Source of the DNA: Filimonas zeae
GTDB lineage: Bacteria; Bacteroidota; Bacteroidia; Chitinophagales; Chitinophagaceae
Assembly: GCF_014641615.1 (NCBI RefSeq)
Contig: NZ_BMIB01000003.1
Coordinates: forward strand, 992,001 to 1,056,000
Reading direction: 5' to 3'
DNA: 64,000 nucleotides
A model generated the notes under the pieces. It saw only the letters and a program-made list of their open reading frames with translations, was not told the origin of the DNA and searched no databases. The position numbers and the translations under genes are program-made. Shown in pieces: positions 28,894 to 38,219 of this stretch. How positions within the stretch are numbered: position 1 is the stretch's first letter; each line of letters begins with the position of its first letter.

Positions 28894-31386
28894 ATGAACA
28901 GATACCGATTGTGGTGTGCTTACCTGCTGGCAGCAGCTGCTACGGCGGCCAATGCGCAATCAGCAGCACCTACCAATACAAACACAGCACCGTTAAAACT
29001 ATGGTATACCCAACCTTCCGGTAATGTATGGGAGAATGCACTACCGGTGGGCAATGGCCGCCTGGGCGCCATGGTATATGGCAACGTGGAAAAAGAAACG
29101 ATACAACTGAACGAACATACTATCTGGTCGGGCAGCCCCAACCAGAACAACAGCCCCGAAGCACTGGCCGCATTGCCCGAAATAAGGCAACTTATCTTTT
29201 CCGGTAAGTACAAAGAAGCGGAGCAACTGACCAATAAAACTTTCTTCAGCAGTCGCTCCTTTGGTCAGCGCTTTCAGCCTGCCGGCAATCTGTTACTGAA
29301 ATTTAACGGGCATGAGGCATACAGCAACTACCAGCGGGAGCTGGACATAGAAAAGGCTGTTGCCAAAACCAGCTACACGGTAAATGGTGTAACCTATACA
29401 CGCGAAGTAATAGCCTCACTGGCAGACAGGATACTGGTGCTGCGCCTGACCGCCAGCAAACAAGCCAGCCTCAGCTTTACTGCCTCCTGCACCTCGCCGC
29501 ATAAAAAGCAACGCATCAGCACACAGGCGGGCGGACAGTTGCAGTTAACAGGCACCACCGGCGACCATGAAGGCGTAATAGGAAAGGTTCAATTCAGCAG
29601 CCTTTTTCGCCTGGTGCCGGAAGGTGGTGCCCTGGTGCAGACAGACAGCAGTATTACCATTACAAATGCCAATGCCGCTACCATTTACATTTCTATCGCC
29701 ACCAATTTTATCCGCTATAACAATATCAGTGGTGATGAAAACAAACTGGCGCAAAGCTGGCTGGATAAAGTAATACGCAAACCTTATGCAGCCATTAAAC
29801 GCGACCACATAGCAGCCTACCAGCGTTATTTTAACCGGGTAAAGTTTCAGCTGGGCAGCAGCACCGCGCCCGCACTGCCTACAGATGAACAACTGAAAAA
29901 CTTTCGCAACACCAACGATGCTAACCTGGTAACCCTGTATTACCAGTACGGGCGCTACCTGCTCATTTGCAGCTCACAACCCGGCGGGCAACCTGCCAAC
30001 CTGCAAGGCATCTGGAATGATAAATTATCACCGCCATGGGATAGCAAATACACGCTGAATATTAATGCAGAAATGAACTACTGGCCCGCGGAGAAAACCA
30101 ACCTGCCGGAACTGCATGAGCCTTTTTTAAACATGGTAAAAGAACTGTCTGAAACCGGCCGCAGCACTGCCACCACCATGTATGGCGCACGCGGCTGGGT
30201 AGCGCACCACAATACCGATATATGGCGCATTACCGGCCCGGTAGACGGCGCTTTCTGGGGCATCTGGAATGCCGGTGCTGCCTGGACAACCCAACACCTG
30301 TGGGAGCATTACCTGTACAACGGCGATAAAACCTTTCTGGCGCAGGCTTATCCGGCTTTGAAAAGCGCAGCTACTTTTTATACTGATTTTCTGGTCATGC
30401 ACCCCAGATACCACTGGCTGGTAGCAGCCCCCGGCACCTCGCCCGAAAACGGCCCCAAAGCACATGAAGGCTCCAGTATAGACGCCGGTACAACTATGGA
30501 TAATCAGCTGGTGTTTGATCTGTTCAGCGCTACCATACGCGCCGCAGCCATTCTGAATAAAGATGCGGCCTTTGCCGATACCCTGCGCCGCATGCGCAGC
30601 CAGCTTGCGCCTATGCATATAGGACAGCACAGCCAGCTGCAGGAATGGCTGGAAGATGCGGACAGCCCTAACGACAGGCACCGCCACATCTCCCACCTGT
30701 ATGGTCTGTATCCATCTGCCCAGATATCACCCTACCGCACCCCGCAGTTATACAGCGCTGCCAGAAACACGCTGGTACAACGCGGCGATGTATCTACCGG
30801 ATGGAGCATGGGCTGGAAAATAAACTGGTGGGCACGTATGCTGGATGGCAACCATGCCTACCAGCTTATACAGAATCAGCTTACTCCGCTGGGCGCAAAC
30901 CCTGACGGTGGTGGCACTTACAACAACCTGTTTGATGCTCACCCACCTTTTCAGATAGATGGCAATTTTGGCTGCACATCAGGCATTACAGAAATGCTGA
31001 TGCAAAGTGCAGATGGCGCTATACACCTGTTGCCTGCTTTACCCGAAATTTGGAAACCTGCCGGTAGCATAAGCGGTTTACGCGCCAGAGGTGGTTTTGA
31101 AATAGTGGATATGCAGTGGAAGGATGGAAAAATAGTCAGGGTAATTATACAATCTAACCTGGGTGGCAACCTGCGGTTACGCGTACCCAATCCACTTGCT
31201 ATGGCAGGCGGTAAAACACCTGCTGCCGCCAGGGGCAATAATACCAATGCCTTCTTTTATACAGAAGAGGTGGCAACACCGGTTATATCTGCCAGAGCAA
31301 CTATTACCGCACCGGAATTAGTACCTACTTTTTTATACGATATACCTACACAAAAAGGGAAACGCTATACATTGACGGCACGTTAA
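28894..31386 (+). CDS. GH95 alpha-L-fucosidase/alpha-L-galactosidase
   Basis: An 830-residue secreted enzyme of inverting family GH95. Signal peptide ends TAANAQ. The N-terminal super-sandwich starts L-W-Y-T-Q-P-S-G-N-V-W-E-N-A-L-P and contains V-G-N-G-R-L-G-A-M; the helical barrel carries N-I-N-A-E-M-N-Y-W (the family's catalytic Asn pair), L-Q-E-W-L-E-D (candidate acid Glu) and D-G-N-F-G-C-T-S-G-I (conserved Asp). GH95 members act on alpha-1,2-L-fucose or alpha-L-galactose; as I recall, GH95 in the Bacteroides ovatus complex-xylan locus is an alpha-L-galactosidase, and the company of GH115, GH10 and GH31 here favours that. Last gene of the GH115 operon, 27 bases after GH43. Confidence 0.9.
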   Translation: MNRYRLWCAYLLAAAATAANAQSAAPTNTNTAPLKLWYTQPSGNVWENALPVGNGRLGAMVYGNVEKETIQLNEHTIWSGSPNQNNSPEALAALPEIRQLIFSGKYKEAEQLTNKTFFSSRSFGQRFQPAGNLLLKFNGHEAYSNYQRELDIEKAVAKTSYTVNGVTYTREVIASLADRILVLRLTASKQASLSFTASCTSPHKKQRISTQAGGQLQLTGTTGDHEGVIGKVQFSSLFRLVPEGGALVQTDSSITITNANAATIYISIATNFIRYNNISGDENKLAQSWLDKVIRKPYAAIKRDHIAAYQRYFNRVKFQLGSSTAPALPTDEQLKNFRNTNDANLVTLYYQYGRYLLICSSQPGGQPANLQGIWNDKLSPPWDSKYTLNINAEMNYWPAEKTNLPELHEPFLNMVKELSETGRSTATTMYGARGWVAHHNTDIWRITGPVDGAFWGIWNAGAAWTTQHLWEHYLYNGDKTFLAQAYPALKSAATFYTDFLVMHPRYHWLVAAPGTSPENGPKAHEGSSIDAGTTMDNQLVFDLFSATIRAAAILNKDAAFADTLRRMRSQLAPMHIGQHSQLQEWLEDADSPNDRHRHISHLYGLYPSAQISPYRTPQLYSAARNTLVQRGDVSTGWSMGWKINWWARMLDGNHAYQLIQNQLTPLGANPDGGGTYNNLFDAHPPFQIDGNFGCTSGITEMLMQSADGAIHLLPALPEIWKPAGSISGLRARGGFEIVDMQWKDGKIVRVIIQSNLGGNLRLRVPNPLAMAGGKTPAAARGNNTNAFFYTEEVATPVISARATITAPELVPTFLYDIPTQKGKRYTLTAR

Positions 31387-31448
31387 AATCATGCGAGGCG
31401 GCTTTTCTATTGCCAGGCAGTTGCTTTTATCGTAAGCTTATACCTATA

Positions 31449-31477
31449 GAAAAAGACGCCCCAGGAATGGGGCGTCT
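31449..31477 (-). terminator. Rho-independent terminator of the susC-susD operon
   Basis: A perfect 9-base stem AGACGCCCC (31454-31462) / GGGGCGTCT (31469-31477) with a 6-base loop. Read on the minus strand it is followed by TTTTTC, so it ends transcription coming from susD, whose stop lies 44 bases upstream. The plus strand has no T tract, so GH95 transcripts may not stop here. Confidence 0.8.
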
Positions 31478-31520
31478 GTGCTTCTGCGAAATTAAAAAAA
31501 CTGTTATTCAACCAAATCTG

Positions 31521-33479
31521 TTATTCATAACCAGGATTCTGGTAAGAAGCTTTTTCACTGGCCGACATTTCCATAGCATCAAACTGCCCCTGTGGAATAG
31601 GACGCAGGTAATACTTGCTATCGATAGTACGGGTAAAAGTTACCGGCGTGTGATCGCTATAGTTAGGGCCACCAATGGTAAATGTACCGCCTATCTCCTG
31701 CCATTTCTGTGTACGCACCAGATCGTACCAGCGGTAACCTTCTCCGTAAAACTCACGGGAACGTTCTGCCAGAATATAATCGATAGTAATGGTAGCAGGT
31801 GTGGCAGCAGTCATATCTGCACTGTGATCTTCCACTTTGGCTGCGTTGCCATTGTTGCTCCATCTCCACTTACCTGCTCTTGCACGTAATACATTAATCA
31901 GCTCTCTGGCAGATTTGCCGGAGGTAGTAACTGCCCCTTTCACTGCCGCTTCAGCTGCAATCAGATACAGCTCGCTGAACTTGGCAATGTTATAAGGTCT
32001 GGTGCTGCCCGCGTTAGGCTGGCCCAGGCCGGTTCCATTATCCGTGCGGTAAGGGCCCAGTTTCCATAAACCCGGATACACAATACGGTTAATACCGCTG
32101 GGGGCTATTACAAAATCAGCACGGCCGGGTAGTACACCTGCGCCTACACTGCTTTTATAAACAGCATTACTGTAATCAATAGCCTGCGCCGGATCGGCAT
32201 CCAGAAAGGTAAGTATAGCACCACCATTGCTTACCGGCAGGGCGTTGGCATTGTAGAGCGTTGCATTGGTAATGCCTGCTTTTGCCCAGTTACCACGATA
32301 GGTAGTAGTAAAAGTACCATCGTAACGGGAATCGTTTGTTTTATCTGCAAAGGTGTTGGTAAACACGCCAATGGGCGGTGCCATACGCACCCATGGACGG
32401 CCCAGCGCCTGTGCAGCCTCGCGCTGAACAGAGTTTACGGTTGGTGTCCATGCCGGAGTGGTGGCACTGCTGATGGCCGTATAGTTCCAGGTAAGAAACC
32501 AGCCGGAAAAATTATCAGTGTTGCTGCCGTTGCTGTAAGTAAGGCTACCACCGTTGTACAGCTCACTGTTCTGCGTATGATCCGCATACAACAGAATTTC
32601 ACTATTGCGGTCGTTAGAACCCACATTTACATCATAAAAAGTAGGTTGTAAGCCATAGGCACCTGGTGCAGCAATAGCGGCTGTAGCCACATCATAAGCA
32701 GCCTGGTAGTACCACTGCGCATTATGTCCGTTAGGATCGGTGCGGCTGGTTGCCGGATAAGTAGGTATGTTATTGGGATTTTCCAGCCACCACGCATACG
32801 TAAGGTAAGCCTTGGCCAGAAACAGCCTTGCTGTTGTCTGGGTTAACGCTCCGGTTACACGGGCAGCGGTGGGCAGGTTGCGTACAGCAGAATCCAGATC
32901 AGGAAATATGGCTTTGGTATACACTTCCGGAACGGTGTTGCGCTTAGAGGTACGAACGGTGGAGGTATTAAACTTCAACTCACCGGCACCCAGATCCAGC
33001 GGAACCCCTCCAAAAGTCTGCACCAGCAAAAAGTAATCAAAAGCCCTGAAAAACCTGGCCTCCGCTATCAGCGCAGCTGAAACACCGGCGGCAGTAGCAT
33101 TTTCAATTACCCCGTTAGCTGTATTGATATAGGGGAACGTTTGAAACCAGGCAGCCCCCGCATCGTTCAGCGTGGGCGTTGGCCTTACGCCCGGAAAAGA
33201 AAAGTCGTGCGCCTGAAAGGAGCTGCCGCTGGAACCGCTCTGCCCCCAGGTGGCTTCGTCCGTACCGGTTTCGCCGTTGTTTAAAAAATAACCGTTTCCA
33301 TATATGGTACGCAGGTGTGCATATAAAGATGTTAAGCCACCCATTACCCCATTGGTAGTTTTAAAATAATCAGGAGTAAAAATACTGCGGGGCGTTTCTT
33401 CCAGAATTTTGGAGCATCCTGCCAGCACTATCGCCACTGCGCAGGCACCTATACTTATTTTAGATACAATCTTATTCAT
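31521..33479 (-). CDS. SusD/RagB-type glycan-binding lipoprotein
   Basis: A 652-residue outer-membrane surface lipoprotein. The signal peptide has lipobox V-L-A-G-C (C22), followed by the usual S-K-I-L-E-E-T-P-R and P-D-Y-F-K-T. The N-terminal tetratricopeptide region carries F-F-R-A-F-D-Y-F-L-L-V-Q-T-F-G-G-V-P, and the C-terminal SusD domain includes F-S-E-L-Y-L-I-A-A-E-A and the conserved R-S-R-E-F-Y-G-E-G-Y-R-W-Y-D-L-V-R. It lids the SusC porin 10 bases upstream and binds oligosaccharide at the surface. At about 650 residues it is longer than typical SusD (about 550). It is the only SusD in the window, so it is presumably the xylan-oligosaccharide importer for all flanking enzymes. Confidence 0.95.
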   Translation of the reverse strand: MNKIVSKISIGACAVAIVLAGCSKILEETPRSIFTPDYFKTTNGVMGGLTSLYAHLRTIYGNGYFLNNGETGTDEATWGQSGSSGSSFQAHDFSFPGVRPTPTLNDAGAAWFQTFPYINTANGVIENATAAGVSAALIAEARFFRAFDYFLLVQTFGGVPLDLGAGELKFNTSTVRTSKRNTVPEVYTKAIFPDLDSAVRNLPTAARVTGALTQTTARLFLAKAYLTYAWWLENPNNIPTYPATSRTDPNGHNAQWYYQAAYDVATAAIAAPGAYGLQPTFYDVNVGSNDRNSEILLYADHTQNSELYNGGSLTYSNGSNTDNFSGWFLTWNYTAISSATTPAWTPTVNSVQREAAQALGRPWVRMAPPIGVFTNTFADKTNDSRYDGTFTTTYRGNWAKAGITNATLYNANALPVSNGGAILTFLDADPAQAIDYSNAVYKSSVGAGVLPGRADFVIAPSGINRIVYPGLWKLGPYRTDNGTGLGQPNAGSTRPYNIAKFSELYLIAAEAAVKGAVTTSGKSARELINVLRARAGKWRWSNNGNAAKVEDHSADMTAATPATITIDYILAERSREFYGEGYRWYDLVRTQKWQEIGGTFTIGGPNYSDHTPVTFTRTIDSKYYLRPIPQGQFDAMEMSASEKASYQNPGYE

Positions 33480-33489
33480 ATCGCAATTT

Positions 33490-36400
33490 TTAGAACGTTA
33501 CATTTAAACCAACCAGATAACTACGTGTGGCAGGTGTATTGGTACCTACAATCAGCATACGGCGTACACCAGCTACCGCTACGTTCTGATCACCCAGTGA
33601 GTTAGGCTCAGGATCCATACCGGATTCATTCTTATACGGAGAGAAGAATACAAACGGATTTTCAAACGTGCAGTACGCTCTCATTCTGCTGATACCCGCG
33701 CTTTTCAACCACTTTTGTGAGAAGTTGTAGCCCAGGGTAATAGTACGGATTTTCATATAGGAAGCGCTGAAATAACCCAGTGTGCTGCCGTATTTAGGGT
33801 TATCACCACCTACACCACCCGGACGTGGATATTTGGCGCCGGTATTGGTGGGCGTCCAGTAATCCACACGTACGTTGTTGCCCGATCTGGAGTTGAGGTT
33901 GTTGAGGTAACCGGTAGAACCGTATAAAGCACTGGTTAAAATACCGCCGCTTTTGAAAGCGCCGATTACACTCAGTTCAAAGTTTTTATAAGCTACGCGG
34001 GTGTTAAAACCACCTTCAAAGTTGCTCTGAATATTCATTACCTGGCGGTCTGCCGCACCTATAGCGCGTGTAGGGGTGCCATCCGGGTTGCGATCACCTA
34101 AGTATTCTACTTTAATCATACCCACTTTACCACCTGGCTCCAGTATATTCATTTTTTCCTGGGCACTGTCAGCCGCATTCCACAGACCTATTTTCTTATA
34201 ATCGAAAATAGCATCTATCGGGTGACCGGTAAACCACAGGTTACCTTCGTCTTTGGTTTGTCCGGATGCCAGGCTTACCAGTTTGTTACGGTTACCATAA
34301 ATGTTTACACCTGCTTCCCAGGTCCAGCCATTCAGGTTATCCAGGATAATGCCGTTTAAGGTAAGTTCCATACCCTTGTTTTGCGTAGCGCCAATGTTGG
34401 CGGTATAACTACCCACACCGGATGTTGGTGGCAGGTTTACACTCAGCAATACATTATCGGTATTCTGTACATAGTATTCCAATGTACCGCTCAGGCGGTT
34501 CTTTAACAGGCTGAAGTCTACACCATAGTTCCATGTTTTGGAAAACTCCCAGCCCAGTCGTGGGTTAGGCAGTTGTGTTACATACATACCTGTGGCATAG
34601 GTAGAACCAAAGTTATACGGAGCCGTGTTTAACAAACCCAGTGTTTGATAAGGGTTGATAGACTGGTTAGAGGTTTGACCATACCCTACACGCAGCTTCA
34701 ACGCATCAAACATACTGTTTTTCATGAACGACTCGTTGTTGATATTCCAGCCTGCAGAAACCGCAGGATACGCATGCCATTTGTGACCGGTAGCCAGTAC
34801 AGAAGAACCATCTGAACGATAGGTGGCACTGATCATATACTTATCATCATAAGAATAAATGGCGCGCCCCATAAACGACAACAGACCACTTTGTGTATAG
34901 TTCTGGTTGGCGGGGTTGATAATGGGGTTTACGTTGGCACGGCCCAGGTTGTAGAACTGGAAGGCATCTGCCGGTATATCCTGTGCAGAGGCAGAAGAGT
35001 ACCAGGAAGTAGTTTGCTGGGAAGAATACAGGCCCACAGCGTTGATTTTATGCTTGCCGGCAAAAACGCGATCATAGGTAAGCAGGTTTTCAATAGCCCA
35101 GTTAACTGTATGTGTGTTGTTGATGTTGGCAGAAGAAAGTGTAGTAGCCACACCGCTGAAAACGCCCTGGCCGGTATAGCTGCCGTAGTTGTTCTGACGG
35201 TAGTTTAAACCCACATTGGCGCGGTATTTCAAACCTTCCACACCAGGAATTTTCACTTCGGCATAAATAGAGTTATAGGAGCTTAATGCTCTTGCCAGAT
35301 CTATATACTGATCGCCCAATGATTCCAGGCGCTGGCGGGTGTATACCCATTGTGCACCGGATGTGTTTTGGGTAACAATAGATTTCCAGCTGCCATCGGG
35401 GTTGCGTGGGTTAAGAATAGGCGAAAGGGCTATAGCGCTTCCGGGGCTGAGGTTGGTATTGTGGTTATTGGAATAGTTGGTATTGGTAGTTAACCCAACA
35501 CGCAGCAGACCGCCCACACGTTGCTCCAGCGAGGTGCGGATAGTATATCTTTCGTAATACTGCGTGGGAATAACGCCCTGCTCTTTAAAATAACCTAAAC
35601 CAACGCTGTAGTTGCCTTTTTCAGCACCACCGGAAATGTCTATACTCTGGTTGGTAATCCAGCCGGTTCTGTACAGCAGATCCTGCCAGTCGGTATTAAT
35701 AGAGTCAGCCTCATCAATGGTATTGTTAAAGGTAAGTCCGTTCGCTGCCGAAGCTTTACGCAGCGCCACAAACTCAGGCCCGGTCATCATAGGATATTTA
35801 CCAAACACAGTTTTGGCACCGTAAAAGCCGCTGTAGCTAAGGCGTGCTTTCTGCCCCTGTGCACCTTTATTGGTAGTGATTAACACTACGCCATTGGCAC
35901 CGCGGGAACCATAGATGGCAGTGGACGATGCATCTTTCAGAATGTCGATGCTCTTGATACTGTTAGGATCGATATCACTGATAGAACCGCTGAACGGAAT
36001 ACCATCCAGTACAATCAAAGGATCATTGGAGGCATTGAGGGAACGGGTACCACGGATGCGGATTTGCATGTCTGAACCCGGCTTGGTAGAGGTTTGTGCC
36101 ATTACCACACCTGCCACACGCCCCTGTAGGGCACGGGCCACGTTGGGTGCCGGAATTTCCGTTACCTTATCGCCGGCAATAGAAGCAACGGAGCCCGTTA
36201 CATCTTTCTTGCGCTGGCTGCCGTAACCAATTACAATTACCTCATTGGTGGCACCCGCCACTGCGGTTAAAGTAACTGCAATAGATGTACGGTTGTTTAC
36301 CGGTACATCTAATGAATTGTACCCTACAGAAGAAACCACCAGGGTAGCATTGGGCGAAACGGTAATTACAAAGTTTCCATTATCATCGGCAGAAACCCCT

Positions 36401-36609
36401 CCGGAACCTCCTTTTACCATTACGGAGGCCTGTGGCACCGGCTGCCCGCTTTCATTTTTTACCTGTCCGGTAATTTTTGTTGCATTTTGTGCATAAGCAG
36501 CAGAGAAGATAAAGGCAAATAAAACCAGCCCTACAAAAGAATACTTAAACCAGTAAGGCCATTTGTAAGGATGTACATCCTTCAGCAGACTTGACTCTGA
36601 AATACGCAT
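33490..36609 (-). CDS. SusC/RagA-type TonB-dependent oligosaccharide importer
   Basis: A 1039-residue outer-membrane transporter. The N-terminus is long: about 20 polar residues precede a hydrophobic core (F-V-G-L-V-L-F-A-F-I-F), with cleavage near A-A-Y-A-Q (about 41). Next come the carboxypeptidase-regulatory-like domain (about 45-120, I-T-G-Q-V-K-N-E-S-G-Q-P-V-P), a TonB-box-like N-E-V-I-V-I-G-Y-G-S-Q, the plug with A-I-Y-G-S-R-G-A-N-G-V-V-L-I-T, and a 22-strand barrel. No STN domain, so anti-sigma/FecR control is not expected. It is first in the susC-susD operon; a shared 15-base box lies 52 bases upstream. Confidence 0.95.
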   Translation of the reverse strand: MRISESSLLKDVHPYKWPYWFKYSFVGLVLFAFIFSAAYAQNATKITGQVKNESGQPVPQASVMVKGGSGGVSADDNGNFVITVSPNATLVVSSVGYNSLDVPVNNRTSIAVTLTAVAGATNEVIVIGYGSQRKKDVTGSVASIAGDKVTEIPAPNVARALQGRVAGVVMAQTSTKPGSDMQIRIRGTRSLNASNDPLIVLDGIPFSGSISDIDPNSIKSIDILKDASSTAIYGSRGANGVVLITTNKGAQGQKARLSYSGFYGAKTVFGKYPMMTGPEFVALRKASAANGLTFNNTIDEADSINTDWQDLLYRTGWITNQSIDISGGAEKGNYSVGLGYFKEQGVIPTQYYERYTIRTSLEQRVGGLLRVGLTTNTNYSNNHNTNLSPGSAIALSPILNPRNPDGSWKSIVTQNTSGAQWVYTRQRLESLGDQYIDLARALSSYNSIYAEVKIPGVEGLKYRANVGLNYRQNNYGSYTGQGVFSGVATTLSSANINNTHTVNWAIENLLTYDRVFAGKHKINAVGLYSSQQTTSWYSSASAQDIPADAFQFYNLGRANVNPIINPANQNYTQSGLLSFMGRAIYSYDDKYMISATYRSDGSSVLATGHKWHAYPAVSAGWNINNESFMKNSMFDALKLRVGYGQTSNQSINPYQTLGLLNTAPYNFGSTYATGMYVTQLPNPRLGWEFSKTWNYGVDFSLLKNRLSGTLEYYVQNTDNVLLSVNLPPTSGVGSYTANIGATQNKGMELTLNGIILDNLNGWTWEAGVNIYGNRNKLVSLASGQTKDEGNLWFTGHPIDAIFDYKKIGLWNAADSAQEKMNILEPGGKVGMIKVEYLGDRNPDGTPTRAIGAADRQVMNIQSNFEGGFNTRVAYKNFELSVIGAFKSGGILTSALYGSTGYLNNLNSRSGNNVRVDYWTPTNTGAKYPRPGGVGGDNPKYGSTLGYFSASYMKIRTITLGYNFSQKWLKSAGISRMRAYCTFENPFVFFSPYKNESGMDPEPNSLGDQNVAVAGVRRMLIVGTNTPATRSYLVGLNVTF

Positions 36610-36660
36610 AGTTTTTGGCGTTAAAAATTTACAGATAAATAGGAAGCAGGAATAAAATTA

Positions 36661-36675
36661 CAATCGATTTCATAA
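36661..36675 (+). promoter_or_regulatory. 15-base shared box, copy 2 (CAATCGATTTCATAA)
   Basis: One base different from copies 1 and 3; the palindromic core AATCGATT is unchanged. It lies 51 bases upstream of the susC start codon (susC reads away on the minus strand), a position where a bound regulator would overlap or flank the promoter. Confidence 0.55.
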
Positions 36676-36929
36676 AAAGTTTCTATTTCGGCCCTTTTGA
36701 ATGGTCAGGCAACAATTATGAAAATGAATTGATTTAAGATCCGGCTTCTGGTTCAGCTTATTTTGGCCACCGAAAGGAAGATGGAGAAAGAGAAATTATA
36801 ATACTGTTTTACAATTAGTTATGATACCAACAAGCAATCTTTCTTTCCATGGCAAGAACAAACAGATGGCGGCAACCTCTGGATTGAATACCTGAAAATT
36901 ACATCCACGGAGTAAATGTAGTAATTTTT

Positions 36930-36944
36930 CAATCGATTACATAA
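36930..36944 (+). promoter_or_regulatory. 15-base shared box, copy 3 (CAATCGATTACATAA)
   Basis: Identical to copy 1 upstream of GH115. It lies 79 bases before the CE1 start at 37024. Both copies 1 and 3 follow a T-rich run and are followed by AAATTCG within a few to about 14 bases, extending the similarity beyond the 15 bases. Confidence 0.6.
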
Positions 36945-37023
36945 AATTCGGAAAATGGCAATAACTTTATCTGCCGGCGCTTAAAACACCGCGCAAAATT
37001 GCAGCCATTTAAATACTATAACC

Positions 37024-38139
37024 ATGAACCTGAAATGCATTACGATTGCTTTTTCAGCCGCGTGTATCTGCGGACTGTCACATGCACAAACCACAACCGG
37101 AGAAGTAAAAGACGATTTCAAACCTTCTCCTTTAAATCAGCCAGGTAAAGCCTATCCGCAGGTAAACTCGCAGGGGTATGCCCGTTTTCGCGTGCATGCG
37201 CCGCAGGCCGATAGTGTTAAAGTGAGCCTTGGCCTGGGCGGCCAGGGAGGCACCCGGCTTACCAAGGGTGCCGACGGCTATTTTACCGGTACCACTGCCG
37301 GTGCTATGGATGAGGGATTCCATTATTACCACCTTACTATTGACGGCGGTGTATTTAACGATCCCGGAGCGTTGAACTATTACGGCTCTACCCGTTGGGA
37401 AAGCGGTATAGAAATTCCGGCACCGGATCAGGACTTTTATGCACTGAAAAATGTACCCCACGGTAACGTACAGCAGATTCTTTTCCCCTCTGCAATCACC
37501 AACACCTCACGCAGAGCTTTTGTATATACACCGCCGGGGTATGGTAAAGGCAATACCCGTTATCCGGTATTATACCTGCAGCACGGCTGGGGCGAGGATG
37601 AAACTGCCTGGAGCAACCAGGGCCGCGCAAACCTGATTATGGATAACCTGATTGCGGAAGGGAAAATAAAGCCGTTTATTATTGTAATGACCTATGGCAT
37701 GACGAATGAAATAAAATGGGGCGGCATCAGAGACTTTAAAATTGACACGTTTCAAACCGTGCTTACCGGAGAACTGATACCGTATGTAGACACGCATTTT
37801 CAAACCCTTGCCAACCGGGATAACCGTGCCATGGCAGGTCTTTCTATGGGTGGCATGGAAACCCATCAGATAACGTTGAACAAGCCGGAAGTATTTGGAT
37901 ACTATGCACTGCTGAGCGGTGGCATATACAAAACAGAGGAACTGAAAGACAAGCCCAAACCCAAATTGATTTTCCTCAGCTGCGGCAGCAAAGAACGTCC
38001 GGAAGGCGTTAAAAATGCCACTGCTGAACTGAAAGCAGCGGGCTATAATGCCGTATCTTATGTATCAGACAAAACTGCACATGAGTTTCTTACCTGGCGC
38101 AGAAGCCTGCTGGAGTTAGCTCCGCAGTTATTTAAATAA
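37024..38139 (+). CDS. CE1 family esterase with N-terminal CBM48-like module
   Basis: A 371-residue secreted esterase. The signal peptide ends GLSHAQ (22). The E-set/CBM48-like module (about 40-145, Y-A-R-F-R-V-H-A-P start) is followed by an alpha/beta-hydrolase domain of the CE1 type (feruloyl or acetyl-xylan esterase), with nucleophile S274 in AGLSMGGM, a candidate Asp after F-L-S-C-G-S-K, and His in K-T-A-H-E-F-L-T-W-R-R. The conserved oxyanion region is Y-L-Q-H-G-W-G-E-D-E. It would hydrolyse ferulate or acetate esters on arabinoxylan. It opens a two-gene unit with a paralogue 80 bases downstream and probably shares control with susC through the divergent region. Confidence 0.9.
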   Translation: MNLKCITIAFSAACICGLSHAQTTTGEVKDDFKPSPLNQPGKAYPQVNSQGYARFRVHAPQADSVKVSLGLGGQGGTRLTKGADGYFTGTTAGAMDEGFHYYHLTIDGGVFNDPGALNYYGSTRWESGIEIPAPDQDFYALKNVPHGNVQQILFPSAITNTSRRAFVYTPPGYGKGNTRYPVLYLQHGWGEDETAWSNQGRANLIMDNLIAEGKIKPFIIVMTYGMTNEIKWGGIRDFKIDTFQTVLTGELIPYVDTHFQTLANRDNRAMAGLSMGGMETHQITLNKPEVFGYYALLSGGIYKTEELKDKPKPKLIFLSCGSKERPEGVKNATAELKAAGYNAVSYVSDKTAHEFLTWRRSLLELAPQLFK

Positions 38140-38151
38140 TCTGTTTTAATG

Positions 38152-38203
38152 ATACTGTTACCTCTGGCGCGTACTAGTGTACGTGTACCAGTGGTAACAG
38201 TAT
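38152..38203. repeat. Long intergenic hairpin between the two CE1 genes
   Basis: ATACTGTTACCTCTGG (38152-38167) and CCAGTGGTAACAGTAT (38188-38203) pair over 16 bases with one mismatch. The stem continues inward through CGCGTAC (38168-38174) with GTACGTG (38179-38185; one G-U pair, two-base bulge) around a 4-base loop. It ends 16 bases before the next start codon and has no T tract, so it is more likely an mRNA-processing or stability element, or an operator, than a terminator. Confidence 0.6.
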
Positions 38204-38219
38204 TACACAATGTATAACA

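Larger units (their letters stand above)
36610..37023. other. Divergent regulatory region between susC and CE1 (414 bases)
   Basis: The longest non-coding stretch in the window. It holds two same-direction copies of the 15-base box (36661-36675 near susC, 36930-36944 near CE1) 269 bases apart. TAACTTTA at 36962-36969 is a partial match to the -7 consensus for the CE1 side. The middle part is AT-rich and shows no ORF, RNA motif or long hairpin that I can recognise. Confidence 0.7.
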
